NCBI GenBank assembly: GCA_027405735.1 | Contig: JAPEHQ010000010.1 | Coordinates: 124,001 to 188,000, forward strand | Source of the DNA: Mucor racemosus | Taxonomy: Eukaryota; Mucoromycota; Mucoromycetes; Mucorales; Mucoraceae | Length of the DNA stretch: 64,000 bases | Direction: 5' to 3' | Shown here: piece by piece, positions 26,391 through 37,322 of the stretch | How the letters are laid out: each line of letters begins with the position of its first letter | How positions within the stretch are numbered: the first letter of the stretch is position 1 | Made by a program: the position numbers and the translations under genes | The notes under the pieces: generated by a model | Told to the model about the DNA's origin: nothing | Databases searched by the model: none | What the model saw: only the letters and a program-made list of their open reading frames with translations

Positions 26391-28320
26391 TTTTTAAATT
26401 ACATTTGTTTTTATTAATATAGATTATAGACAATACAATTCAATACGTTGTTGATGTAGAGCAATACATGCAAAAACAATATATTTACGATTATCATCAT
26501 TTGTAAATATGTTTATAGCTATAACGTTTACAGCAACAATGGTTTTTGCTCGAGCATAAACTTAAATAATACTTACTGCTTAAATTTACAGTATATGCAA
26601 GCCAAATCTAAGATTATAGATGTTACTTTATCACTTATAAAATTTAAACAAAGTAATCTTCTTTAAACTTACTATTTTAGTTTCTGATTGTCATCTGTGA
26701 AAAAGATTTGTTTTCAAGTATACAGTAGCTACGATCAAAACTATGGTTATTAGACAAAATATTAGATTATTCTTTTTTTTTTGTTTCTATATCATTTGAA
26801 ATGTTATCACTTTTCTGGAACATTTCGTGGGTTTGTAATAAATAGTTCTACCTTTTCATTGATTAGATATAAATATCATTGCCTTCGATTTGGTCTGGTA
26901 ATCAAGAAATACGTCGAACAATACAGTAGTAAATAATGGTATTTGATCTTAAAATGTGGTTAAATAAAAATATCAGTCTCTAATATAACAACTGCTACCT
27001 ACATTAAAAATATTAGTTCCTTATGTTAGAATGCGTATTCAGATACAAGAAAAGAATACCAGCTTAATAGTTTGATATGCCTTATCAAACAGTTAATAAT
27101 ATCCTTGGAATATGAAAACAAAAAGAGAGAAACAACACACGTAGAAAAGGATTTTCAAGGCTTTACATTATTTAGCGCAATTAAAACCCTGCTAAATTGC
27201 ACATTTCAGCCAATGTATAAGTAGCATTACAGTGCATCAACCCATAAACTAAACAAAATAGACAATATCTGTTGTCATAGAAATATGCATTTTGTAACAG
27301 AAACAACGGTCTGTCATATCATAGTTTCATTAAAAAATTGCAAAAGCGAGCCCGTAGAGCAACGTGGTAATTGAGCATAGCAAGATTGAACGGGTAAGTC
27401 TTTTATACTATGGTATATCTAAAATTTAAATAAAAAAGCCTTTCATTTTTTAACTTTTTTTATATTTAACCACGTACAGTCTGAAAATTCAGTTTTTGTA
27501 GCGGACATTTTTGGGGCTCATTTTATCCTTACCAACACACATGATTTTGATCAAAAAACAGAAAAATCAAATTCTGATACCAAAAGCAACGTTTAAATAT
27601 ACTACATTGTGAGAGAAAATTATAGCCATGACTAATACACATTTTATAAAAGCTTAATATTAAATGTTAAATAATGAAACTTAGCATTTTTGGCCCAAAA
27701 ACGGTTTTTTGATTAAAGGATTTTCATGTAATATTTTGTAATAAAAATGTTTGCTATTTTTTATTGAGCAAATAGAGCACCAAATCCTGTATATGCGTAT
27801 ATTTTTTGTTTTTATAATTGGTAGTATAATTAACTCTAGATTTGCAAAACCAAAAAAAAAAAATTAAAAAATGTCAAAATTGATGATCTGGACAAGAATA
27901 TTTTTTGAAATTAATATTCCGCTTATAAGCCTTGTAAGTCTTAAAAATAAGAGATTTTATAATACTTGAGAACTTTTTCAAGGATTTATGATGCTGTATC
28001 CACTTGACTCAAGCTTATTACTGTAAATCTTTATACATTTTAATATTGTGTGGTAGTTTATTTGATGATAATATGGCCTTGCTTTATAATTATTGCGCTA
28101 AAGGTGATTTACATTGAGTTTTATTCTTACCTTTCCAATATCATAAAAATAAAAATGACCATCACTGGAACCTATTGCCACCTTTTTGCCGCCTGTTGTG
28201 TCCCAAGCCAATTTATTCAATGCTTTACCAGAACCAACTTACGTACTTACAAATGGTTCCTCTGTATTTGCATTCAAATTCCATAAATTAAATTGACTGA
28301 TTCCATCTACAACAGTAGTA

Positions 28321-29957
28321 CAGTGAGTCGCAAAACTCTTTCAATGATTTGGAAATTTGAATGAAAATAACCATAACTTTCTCAGTTTCAATCGGAGATA
28401 CACTAAATTTCTATTTTAAATAATTCAAACGTTTTTAAATTATTTTCAAAAAGTCCGATCTAATTAATTAAAGTTCCGCAAAAACTATGCAAGTTTAAAA
28501 AAAGGTACATCATTGAAAGGGTTTTGCACGCATTATCAAAAAAAAATTGAAGCTTATTTAAATGCAGTCAATAATCAATACCGTAACCTTTTGCTTTAAT
28601 ACAAGCTTTTACACGATGAGGCATACTCGAAATAACTTTTTGATATTCCCCAACTGTTATGTTGTCATACCAAATATCTTGAGTTCTGTCCCAAATATCA
28701 TTCATCCTTTTTGGGGATGTATCGTATTCGTTTAGGCGGATTTTCAATAACCTCCACATATTTTCAATGGGATTAAGGTCTGGAAATTGCGCTGGCCATA
28801 ACATTACTTCATATTTTTTTGTTTTGAAGTCTTCTTTCATTAAATTAGAGGTGTGCTTAGAATCGTTGTCTTGTTGAAGGATAACCTAATTACGACGCAA
28901 CTTCAATTTTTGACACATATCGTCAATCGATTTTTCCAAATCATCATCAATAATAGTTCTGTATAGGTTGGAGTTCATATTACCTTCGACCTTGGACAAC
29001 CAAACGACACCAGACCAAGAAATAGAGCTCCAAATCATGATTCGACCATCTCCATTTTTTCTTGTTTTTTGGTATGCTTAGGTTTTATCTCCTCGCTGTC
29101 TCTTTTCCAGCACCAAATTCGATCATCGGAGTTAAAACAATTAATTCTAGCCTCATCAGTAGATATAACACGCTTTCAGTCATCCAAAATCCAATCAATT
29201 CTGTTTTTACATCAGCGGAGGCGATCCTTTGCATTTTCATCACTAATTTCTGGCTTTTTTATCTTAGGTAATGCGCCTAAACCATTATCCCGAAGAGCCC
29301 TAGTACATTATTCGCACTGCCATTAACGTGTACATTACGATGAAGCTCTTTTTTGGCTTGTACCGCATTATCCAAGCCACCTTTGGTGATTTTATGGACA
29401 CAATATCTCATATCCGCAGTAGTCAGCTTAGATGGTCGGTCTCCTTTAAGTTTTTCTCGGTCAGGACAGGCCTTTTTTCCAATACGACATACTGTGGCTT
29501 GACTAACAGCTACATGAAGAGCAATTTCCGATACGGTATGGCCTGAATTTAACAGAGAGATAACGTCATTACGTTTGGCATCCGATACAGTTTTTATCTT
29601 GATGATTTTGCTTGAAACTACTGGTAAAAAAGGCAGGGTAAAAGTTGAAAAACATCTCATATATTTTCTGCATATTTCTCTGTTTTATAAGATATCCAGC
29701 GTTAATGTACAAGTTAGGGGTTACAAAATTGTAATTTTAAGCCTGTGCGTGCAAAACCCTTTCAATGATGTACCTTTTTTTAAACTTGCATAGTTTTTGC
29801 GGAACTTTAATTAATTAGATCGGACTTTTTGAAAATAATTTAAAAACGTTTGAATTATTTAAAATAAAAATTTAGTGTATCTCCGATTGAAACTGAGAAA
29901 GTTATGGTTATTTTCATTCAAATTTCCAAATCATTGAAAGGGTTTTGCGACTCACTG
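28321..29957 (-). mobile_element. Tc1/mariner transposon with long TIRs
   Basis: The element is 1637 bp, flanked by TA on both sides (28319-28320 and 29958-29959). Its ends read CAGTGAGTCGCAAAA, and the terminal inverted repeats are 211 bp (28321-28531 and 29747-29957), nearly perfect by eye. It interrupts the dynein fragment. The transposase inside is broken. Confidence 0.93.
28568..29660 (-). pseudogene. Tc1-type transposase, inactivated
   Basis: The N-terminal helix-turn-helix (29660-29277) contains SGHTVSEIALHVAVSQATVCRI. The catalytic core follows after a frameshift near 29300, with STDEARI, QQDNDSKHTS and DLNPIENMW. Spacing between the last two acidic residues is 34, which is the DD34E type. 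Disablements are the frameshift, TGA codons at about 29212-29214 and 29176-29178, and TAG at 28886-28888. The element could only move if helped by another copy. Confidence 0.88.
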
Positions 29958-30375
29958 TAGTATCAAACGTATCGTCAACCCACCTTATGATAAATGTCAA
30001 TCGAGAATCAGAAATATCCCATTGTCATTGTTATAAGCTATGAAAAGCTTGATTTCTAATAATATAACAATTAAATAAAAGACAAATGATACTAATCGCA
30101 TATTGTGAGTATTCAACATCTAGTTGGGTCTAATGAAGAATGCTTTTGAATCCTTTTAAAAATCCTGGGACAAGCATAGCATCTTGGTCTTGTAATTTCT
30201 ACCCATCAAAATGTTGCGATTTTCACCACACAATGAATTCACCTTTTATCAATCTTGACCTCGTTTTACATTGTTGAGTATCAGTTTTTTACCAGTTGTA
30301 TTTTCTCTGATTCATTAATATTCGGTCATATTGAACGATAGTCTATTAAATTACAATTTACTAGTATACTGTTGG

Positions 30376-30974
30376 TAGTTTTTTGTTATTACTTTAAAAA
30401 CTTGTTCCTATTATTATTATTATTGCCACTGATTATAATTGTCAAACTGATTGATTCATACAGTATATCATATTATTATTTCGAATTGATAGAGATTATA
30501 CAATTGATATTTGCATTTAACACTGGTGAATTGGATAGTTGGTGTCTGTCTTTAGTTTGATGAATAATGCGTACTTTGGTTTTCCAGTAAAATGTATAAT
30601 TTCAGGTGTTTCTACTACTCCTAAAAACCGAATTTCCAAATGCAACTGCGTCTGTTGATGAATATCACTTGAGTTTCTTCTGTGCGTTGTAGCTCATGTT
30701 ATACGAACTCCTGTTTTGGCAAATATTGCTTTAAATTTATCCATATTGAATCTTTGTGTTATACAGCTTAATATTAATGTGCTAACATTGAGTTTTGTTT
30801 ATATATCCATCAAAAATTGGCATTTTTTCCAGATGATGTCTACTACCAATTTCTGGAAAGCCCTACTATCATTTCAAAAAAGAAAAAATACACCGTAATT
30901 TGCTGCATTCCCAAAATAGTGAAAATCTGACAAAGGCATGTTCACATGTTGTATGGGAATTAAAATTGTAGACC
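30376..30974. other. Repeat-nest filler, nothing recognised
   Basis: This is AT-rich sequence, possibly an upstream continuation of the dynein-fragment repeat. No homologous copy of it lies in the window. Confidence 0.35.
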
Positions 30975-31150
30975 AAAGGAGAGTGACAACCTTAACGGGT
31001 AGCGCATGCGCTACAAATTGGGTGCGACACACATATTCGTGAGTTCAAACCCACCAAAGGTGATGCCCTTTGGTATTAGGATATGAATTTCGAAAGAGAA
31101 TCTCCGATGACCTTGCTTCTCATCGAATATGATCCTCCTTTTTTTTTCTT
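30975..31150 (+). repeat. Possible tRNA-derived SINE
   Basis: A box-A-like TAGCGCATGCG at 31000-31010 and a box-B-like GAGTTCAAACCC at 31041-31052 are spaced as in a tRNA gene. The acceptor stem of a real tRNA is missing. About 85 nt of unrelated body follow, ending in a T9 run near 31139-31149. Confidence 0.4.
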
Positions 31151-31199
31151 AGTAAGCTTTGCATATGTCTAGCAAATATTTTCCTTTTTCATTAATGCG

Positions 31200-31445
31200 T
31201 ATTATGATATGCATATATACTAGTAAATTTGGCTGGCAAAACCCGGCTCGACACCAATACTATCAGCATCCATGGGTCATTGTACGTTCAGCCAGTTCGA
31301 GCAACAAGTTGGTTACCTGCTACTTACACCTACTAAGATCAGCAAGCCCATCAGTTCTTCTCAACGAATATTTCTCCAAATGACCTCCCGTTGCAATGGC
31401 AGGTACTTCTAGCGCTGATCCGCAGAATTACAAAAGGTTTAGCCT
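31200..31445 (+). repeat. Dispersed repeat family E, copy 1
   Basis: This matches about 60190-60445 in the same orientation (landmarks CATGGGT.ATTGT, AACAAGTTGGTTA, CCTCCCGTTG.AAT). No coding content is seen. Confidence 0.7.
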
Positions 31446-31977
31446 TGTCGTATATTTTCAGGTTTGATGAATAATACTTAAAAAAGAATGCAATTAAAAG
31501 AGAATGAGTAATGAATCAGTTCTTAAACTGTATAATAAAAACAAGGTGTCGTTTATTTATTAGATACAAAAGTACGGCGTTTTATATTGATTTGACATTG
31601 AGATCCTGAGATGTAATTTAAGGTACTATTGAACCATTAGATCTGTTTGATAATAATCTATGGATTGAAATGGATCAATCATAATTTAACTGTTCTTGCT
31701 GCAGAGCTTGTGAGTTTCTTTGTTTCAATGCTGCGCTAATTTTCTTGGATGTTGATTTGATAGGTATTTGATTGATTAACCGCATGGATGAAATAATATG
31801 GTGTCATAATTGAAGTCCAAGCGTTTTTGGTAATTACTGGATTAAACTTAGGACGCTAGATGTTTCTTATATCCGATATCAAGACTGTGTACTTCAATAC
31901 ATGTCGTAATCAATAGATTGTAAGATGTATTGAGACTGTAGAAGGTGATAATATATGGTACTTGGTGGCATACAACA
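31446..31977 (+). repeat. Orphan LTR, family L (532 bp)
   Basis: The ends are TGTCGTATATTTTCAGG and GGTGGCATACAACA, so TG..CA. It matches 54882-55413 (inverted, same length), 62277-62811 and a truncated copy at 51676-51888. No internal retrotransposon region accompanies any copy, so these are solo LTRs of an element not present here. No target duplication is evident at this copy. Confidence 0.75.
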
Positions 31978-32239
31978 TAGTATATGATTCATATTTTTGC
32001 CAATGGTCACTCTTCCAAAAAAAAAAGCCGAACAATCTCCGGAAGCGGCCATCTAATGATATTTCCAAGCTTTAAATCTCTAGGAAAAATCACCGGACAG
32101 CCCGGACACGGTTGTTTAAATATTCCAAGCAGCTATAAGATGCAGGTATCGAAATTTCATACAAAAATTAAGGTTCGATGGTTCGACTGTATTTGCTATT
32201 AATTATTCAAAGGCTTATTTTAAGTAAAGTATATCACTA

Positions 32240-32388
32240 TCCCTATTTGTGCATAGTAAGAAATCTGATCATGAGCATAATGAGCTGATCATATGGGCAC
32301 AAATTGGTTTGCACAAGAGCATCGTGCCGTTCTCAAAATTCCATTGCATTTTTTATTGGAATGTGTTTTTAAATTACATTTGCTTTTA
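32240..32388 (+). repeat. Repeat family H, partial copy
   Basis: It shares GAGCATCGTGCCGTTCTCAA and the following AT-rich part with 26280-26410. The piggyBac element is inserted at its TTAA. Confidence 0.7.
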
Positions 32389-32392
32389 TTAA

Positions 32393-34924
32393 CAAGTAGA
32401 GATTGCCCCGATCGGCCCATTTGGGCTGACCATTTAAAAATAAATTTATCTCCACAAAGACTATATATCAAGTAATAATTAAGTCTGCCATGAGAAGATA
32501 TTGTTTCTTTATATGATCTTTTTCGTTTTTTCAAAAAAAGTGAAAAATGAGCTATTAATCGTCCATCTTGTGAAGGCTGTTTTACAAAAACTGAGTACGC
32601 CCATTTTGCCGACTTTTTGGACAGTTAGTATTTTTGAAAGTTAGGTCAACTTTATTTAAAAAAATTCATAGAAATATACTTGCAGTTACAAAAAAATAGT
32701 TACTTATTGTTGGCGAGTCCAAACGTTTTGTAAATGTGCAGTATAGCAGGATTTACACATAGGTGTATGTGAGTTGCAGCTACGTGATTTTTCCACTCTT
32801 GTACCACATAAACCAGAACGATAGCAACTGGTACATCTTAATATGATGCGTTTTTTGCCATCTTTCCCTTTCATGGTGACATACAAATGTGTTCCACAAC
32901 TTCTAAGTACTCTTTGGTCATTGGAAATCGACTCAGTGGCATCAGGGCCACGAGCCAACTCCTCACAATGCGAAAGAAGGGTCCAAGCCAAAGTATCCTT
33001 AAAGGAACTATGGGATATTTCCCCATCTTTTGCGAATACTCGAAAAGGGCCAAACGTATTGGCTTCACAGATACCCAAGAAGAAGCCGAAGAAACGCATC
33101 TCTCACCTTTCAGTGGAAACGATATCATGATAAGAAGTCATATTATCACGAAGGTTGTTAGCAGCATCAACGGAACCTAGTATTGCGATCATTAGTATAT
33201 GCTTTTAATGTACGCCAAATGTCTACTCACTCTTATGAGTCTCATACTCATCAACTACAGCAAGTCGTCTGATAGTTACTTGGTGATCATCACGGCCTAC
33301 AAATATTTTTTGGTCTGACATAATTGTAGTACCACACGACGATACAAAGGCTTAACCTTCTGATCGCGATAGGCACATACAAAAATTCTACCACTACTGA
33401 GGTCGTTCTTCATCATCGTATAATGACTGCCATGAGCCTCTTCTACCTGCTCTACGATATCAATAGTAGGCATGCCCCGAGACCAGTAACGACGCTTTGC
33501 TACCTGCATGATGGAATATAATCTAAGATTAGATAACATTGTTGTCATCTCTGGTGACCCAAGCCAAGGATCCGCGATCACGGTGCGACCACGACCAAAC
33601 CAAGGTTTTATCAAGTGTTTGACAGTTACTATTAGCTTACGCATACCAGCATCATTGTCATACCCCTTAGGTTTAGGATCACCTACAGTATCCATACGTA
33701 CAGTACAGAAAGTGTGGTGGTCAGACAATGTTTTGAATTCTTGACCGATGGGATGAGGCTTTCTTGGGACTTTTTTCAAGTTCGGCATTCCAACACCTAG
33801 CCATTGATTCACTGACTCATCAATTACAAAATACTTACCAGGTTCTAAGCAAGCTGCTATGTGGTTGCTGAATGCATCAATGGTCGAGTGAATCCGATAC
33901 AAAGGATCATGTTGTTGCTTTTCAGCAGAGTGGACTTCAAAACAATGCATGCGCATAATATCATTGAATCGTTTGAACGACATATATCTTGAGAAGTTGA
34001 TGTTCATCATAAAATGACTTGATCCTTGTCTCCAACATGCCTTACGGTCTGAATGCTTGAGTACTGTCATGACAGTGAGGAGCGCAATCCACATCAAATA
34101 CTCATTGAAAGTAAGGTCAGACCAAGAATTGTTAACGTTTCTTGCATGAATGTTGATGTTACCAAAGATGCGATGAAAGTGGGCCAATGGTAAAAAAAAA
34201 AAACAAGAAATATTCCAAAGGGGTGGCATATTTTGCATTGGATAACACCAGCTTTGCTTTCTCATTTTGATAACTTACATTACAAAGCCTGTTATCGACA
34301 TAAACTTCTCCAGCACTCCATGCTTCAGCAGGAATCAAATCAATCTCAACATCTTCCTCTTCCTCTTCCTGAATGGCGTCCTCCAGAAGGTCCTCGCTCG
34401 CAATGGGTACATTAATAACCTCTGGAACTACTGTCCTTTCGGAAACAGAGACTTCAACAGGACCAAGGTACTTGATAGAACCTTGCTTAATGGTCAATGT
34501 GATACCTAGTACCTCGTTCAAGACAACATCATATAGAACACTGTTATTGACCTCTGAACGGCCAATTGTCACTCCCTTGAAGCTCAAAAGAGGTCTTTCC
34601 AATCGTGCTTATCGCGTAAGGTGTTTTCAACTTCTACATTACTGATAAAACGTTTACTTATTGATACAAGTACGTTAATACCGAGTTTACTGTTAGCGGG
34701 AGGCATGACTTTCAGATTTTCGAATATAAATTAGAGAAACTTTAAAAGCAAAATTCAATAAATGGTAAATAATGAAAATAATTTCGAACAAAAAAAAAAA
34801 AAAAATATCAATGTTTGCCCTGAACTTCTGAAGCCAAACACGAAATTTTAAAAAATCAAATTCCCTTCCATTCAAAAACGTTGATTTATTGTCGGCCCAA
34901 ATGGGCTGACCTAATTCCACCTTG
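32393..34924 (-). mobile_element. piggyBac-like transposon
   Basis: The element is 2532 bp, flanked by TTAA at 32389-32392 and 34925-34928. It begins CAAG and ends CTTG. Sub-terminal inverted copies of CGGCCCATTTGGGCTGACC lie near both ends (about 32412-32430 and 34893-34911). The related uninterrupted sequence near 26415-26425 has the empty TTAA site. Confidence 0.88.
32704..34706 (-). pseudogene. piggyBac transposase, inactivated
   Basis: The frame begins MPPANSKLGINVLV at 34706, shifts near 34590 and again at the A12 run at about 34192-34203, and has a TGA in place of an expected Trp codon near 33100. A small intron (about 33180-33233, GTGAGT..CTAG) is likely. Family landmarks are VIDESVNQWLG and VIADPWLGS (catalytic Asp positions), GSVDAANNLRD near the third Asp, and a C-terminal Cys/His-rich domain with CTSCYRSGLCG and CKSCY. 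Three or more disablements mean it is dead. Confidence 0.85.
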
Positions 34925-35180
34925 TTAATTAATAAAATTTATAGCGGGCACTCGATATGAACATAAATCTTAAATTTAAGAGAAATGGAGATAAAAGAAA
35001 CAAAAAACTCGTTACAGGGAACTATATTATTTAAAAAGGAAAATGATGTTGTTGCAATGGATGCTGAGCAGTGAGATTAATAAGTGAAATGAGATTGATC
35101 TTGATAGATTATTAATGGTTGGAACTTTGATGGCTTACCACCGAAGATCCGCACAAAGAAAGCAATGCATTCATTTTTCA

Positions 35181-35786
35181 TCAATGTTGAGTCTTCTTTT
35201 CAGTAGACCATAAAGATCCAGGATCTGGATCTGTAGCAATGACAGCCAAGAAATGAGAAATACAATCAATTGCATGAAGCAGATAAAGTAATGCCGACCA
35301 GTAAGGGGGAGGATCAGCAGAGGATTTTACTGGGATACAGTTCAAAGCATGATCAATCTTGTTGACACCGAGAGGAGTAGAAGATCGAGCATCAAAGAGT
35401 TTACCATCCAAAGCACGATATGATAAGAAGTGATCTCTAGAAATATGAGCCCTTAAAGGTGACATACACGAACATTCTTCGCACAAGTTAGTAAACCGAC
35501 CAAGAAACCATCGAACCAGCCGACTACGAGCAGATCGACCTATGAATAGATACAAAATAAGGTCAGGTCGAGAGACAGAAGGACGACAAGCACGCAGCAA
35601 AGTATGAGAGTCAGAAACAGGGTCAGGCAATGACAGATACAATTCGTTTTCACAAATATATCTATCCTGCTGAATGTATGAAAGACTGTTTCGCAAAAGC
35701 ACCAAGAGGCAATCCTCAGGTAAAGTGGCAGCACGCAGAGCATACCGAATAGTTAAGACATTGTAGCGATGTTTCATACTGGGCAA
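35181..35786 (-). pseudogene. Non-LTR retrotransposon ORF2 C-terminal remnant
   Basis: An open segment of 201 codons starting MPSMKHRYNVLTIRYALRAA resembles the region after the reverse transcriptase domain of LINE-type elements. It includes a Cys/His cluster (CEECSCMSPLRAHISRDHFL) like the C-terminal zinc segment, in which the last expected Cys seems to be Tyr. The reverse transcriptase itself is not present upstream, so this is a 5'-truncated copy. The assignment is from general resemblance and could be wrong. Confidence 0.45.
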
Positions 35787-37322
35787 GGCCCAAGGATCTC
35801 AGTAAGGTCTTCTTCTGTTGTAATTTCAGCAATCAGCTACCTTTGATTGTCCAATATTAAATATCGGAAGTAGTTATAGTAGTGAATTATAAATATATTA
35901 TATCTTAATGTTTAATGGTTATATATACTAAAAGGCCACAATAGTAATTGCGGAAAATTTTGCTTTTATGAGGTTAATTATAAATGATAATGCTCTCAAA
36001 CTCAAAGATCGAACAACAACCGACAGTAGAGGTTTGATAAAAGAAAAAGCGCATTTTCTCCGTAGGTTGACATTAGGAAAAGCTAGCGAGCGACACTCTC
36101 AATTCCCATGATTCATCTTTAATTGAATTCACTAATATACATTTGTTTTTGGCATTATCAGTAGATGATTCCCGCACGAGTTAGCTGGACATCGACGTTC
36201 TTTGGACAATCGCAATAAATGAGGGGAACATCAAACTGATAGCCAAAGTCTTAATGACGAAAATGTTAATTTTTCTGATTCAAAGACATAATATATTTTT
36301 TTAGCTTAAGCATAAAGATAATATTGTCAACAACCAAAATGCTCATTTCAAGTGTATAGTACTATCACGGATATAATAAAACAGAAAGTCTAATATGAAG
36401 TCAACCCCTTTCTGGTTTTCAACGTATTGATGATCTAAAACACAGACCAAACGGTTATGAATCAACTGGATAAACTGATGCCAACGCAAGAAAGTTATCG
36501 CAGTTCACAATAGAATCCCATATAGTCTTATTACATTTGAATATAGTAATTTGATGATTTAATCATTGCAAAATGGTTGTTGAAAGAATAGACTCCTTGA
36601 CGCGAAGCACAACAATGTTTATGAATAGGAAAAAAAATCCTTTCGCTTCTGGTGACCGCTTCCTCCATGGTTTTTGGTGTAATTTGATATCTTCATCGAT
36701 TTTAAAGAATTGATTCCAGCTATTAAAGCATACTATAAGTTCTTATATAACACAGTAACAATTCATAGCATCTTAAAAGCATTACCATGCTTTTTTTTTT
36801 CTCTAAACGAAGGAGCCAAGAGCAGTTATAGCAGACATTTGAAAATCGGTATATGAAATGATGATTCTTCTAATCATTCAAGTGATTACGAAGTTTGGTA
36901 ATTTTGAAAATGGAGGTAGTTTGATCAAAACAAAAAGTAAACAGAATACTATGCATCTTGATCTTTGCTTCATTATGCTACACAATTACATTTTATTGAT
37001 AAATACATGAAAAAATTCTTTAATTATAAGATATGATTATATACACATGCAAACCAAAAAAATCTATTAGCATGCTATATTTTGGAATCAGCCATTTACT
37101 GCATTATATCTTCAATTAAAGAAAAATATGTTTATTATCATTCAAAGATGTTTATTATAAAAAAAAAAAAAGGAATAAAGGGTTTTCTACAATTAAAGGG
37201 GGGGGGAGGAGAGATAGATAGAGGGAAGACAGTCTGTGTGTGTGTTTTTGTGTTTATGCTTCTTGCAAAGTCATTATAGCAAAGGGGATAGTTGTATGAT
37301 AAGAAATATAAAGTGAGAAGGA
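35787..37322. other. Intergenic, no gene seen
   Basis: AT-rich sequence between the repeat nest and the 3' end of the importin gene. A G-rich run lies at about 37199-37208, close to the importin 3' end. No coding frame is convincing. Confidence 0.5.

Larger units (their letters stand above)
28131..30010 (-). pseudogene. Dynein intermediate chain fragment (copy A), Tc1-interrupted
   Basis: Two coding blocks, 28131-28318 and about 29960-30010 (minus), encode WD-repeat sequence of the cytoplasmic dynein intermediate chain type: DGISQFNLWNLNANTEEPF followed by ALNKLAWDT, IGSSDGHFYFYDIG and then a GTAAG donor. Animal dynein intermediate chains have the matching LWNLNNDTE and IYDVGE. An in-frame TAA lies between the two motifs and is shared with copy C. 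The rest of the gene is absent, so this is a captured fragment. Confidence 0.7.
26391..30375 (-). repeat. Dynein-fragment repeat, copy A (interrupted by Tc1)
   Basis: In minus orientation this copy contains about 400 bp upstream, a dynein intermediate chain coding fragment and about 1.7 kb of AT-rich non-coding DNA. It matches 52780-54640 and 62812-64000 on the plus strand. The coding part is split by the Tc1 element at 28321-29957. Matches continue on both sides of that insertion, for example 'atcataaggtgggttga' at about 29978 versus 63170. Confidence 0.8.

Noticed and set aside
32843..33180. Plus-strand frames over the piggyBac transposase
   Set aside because: They are antisense to the conserved Cys/His-rich end of the transposase.
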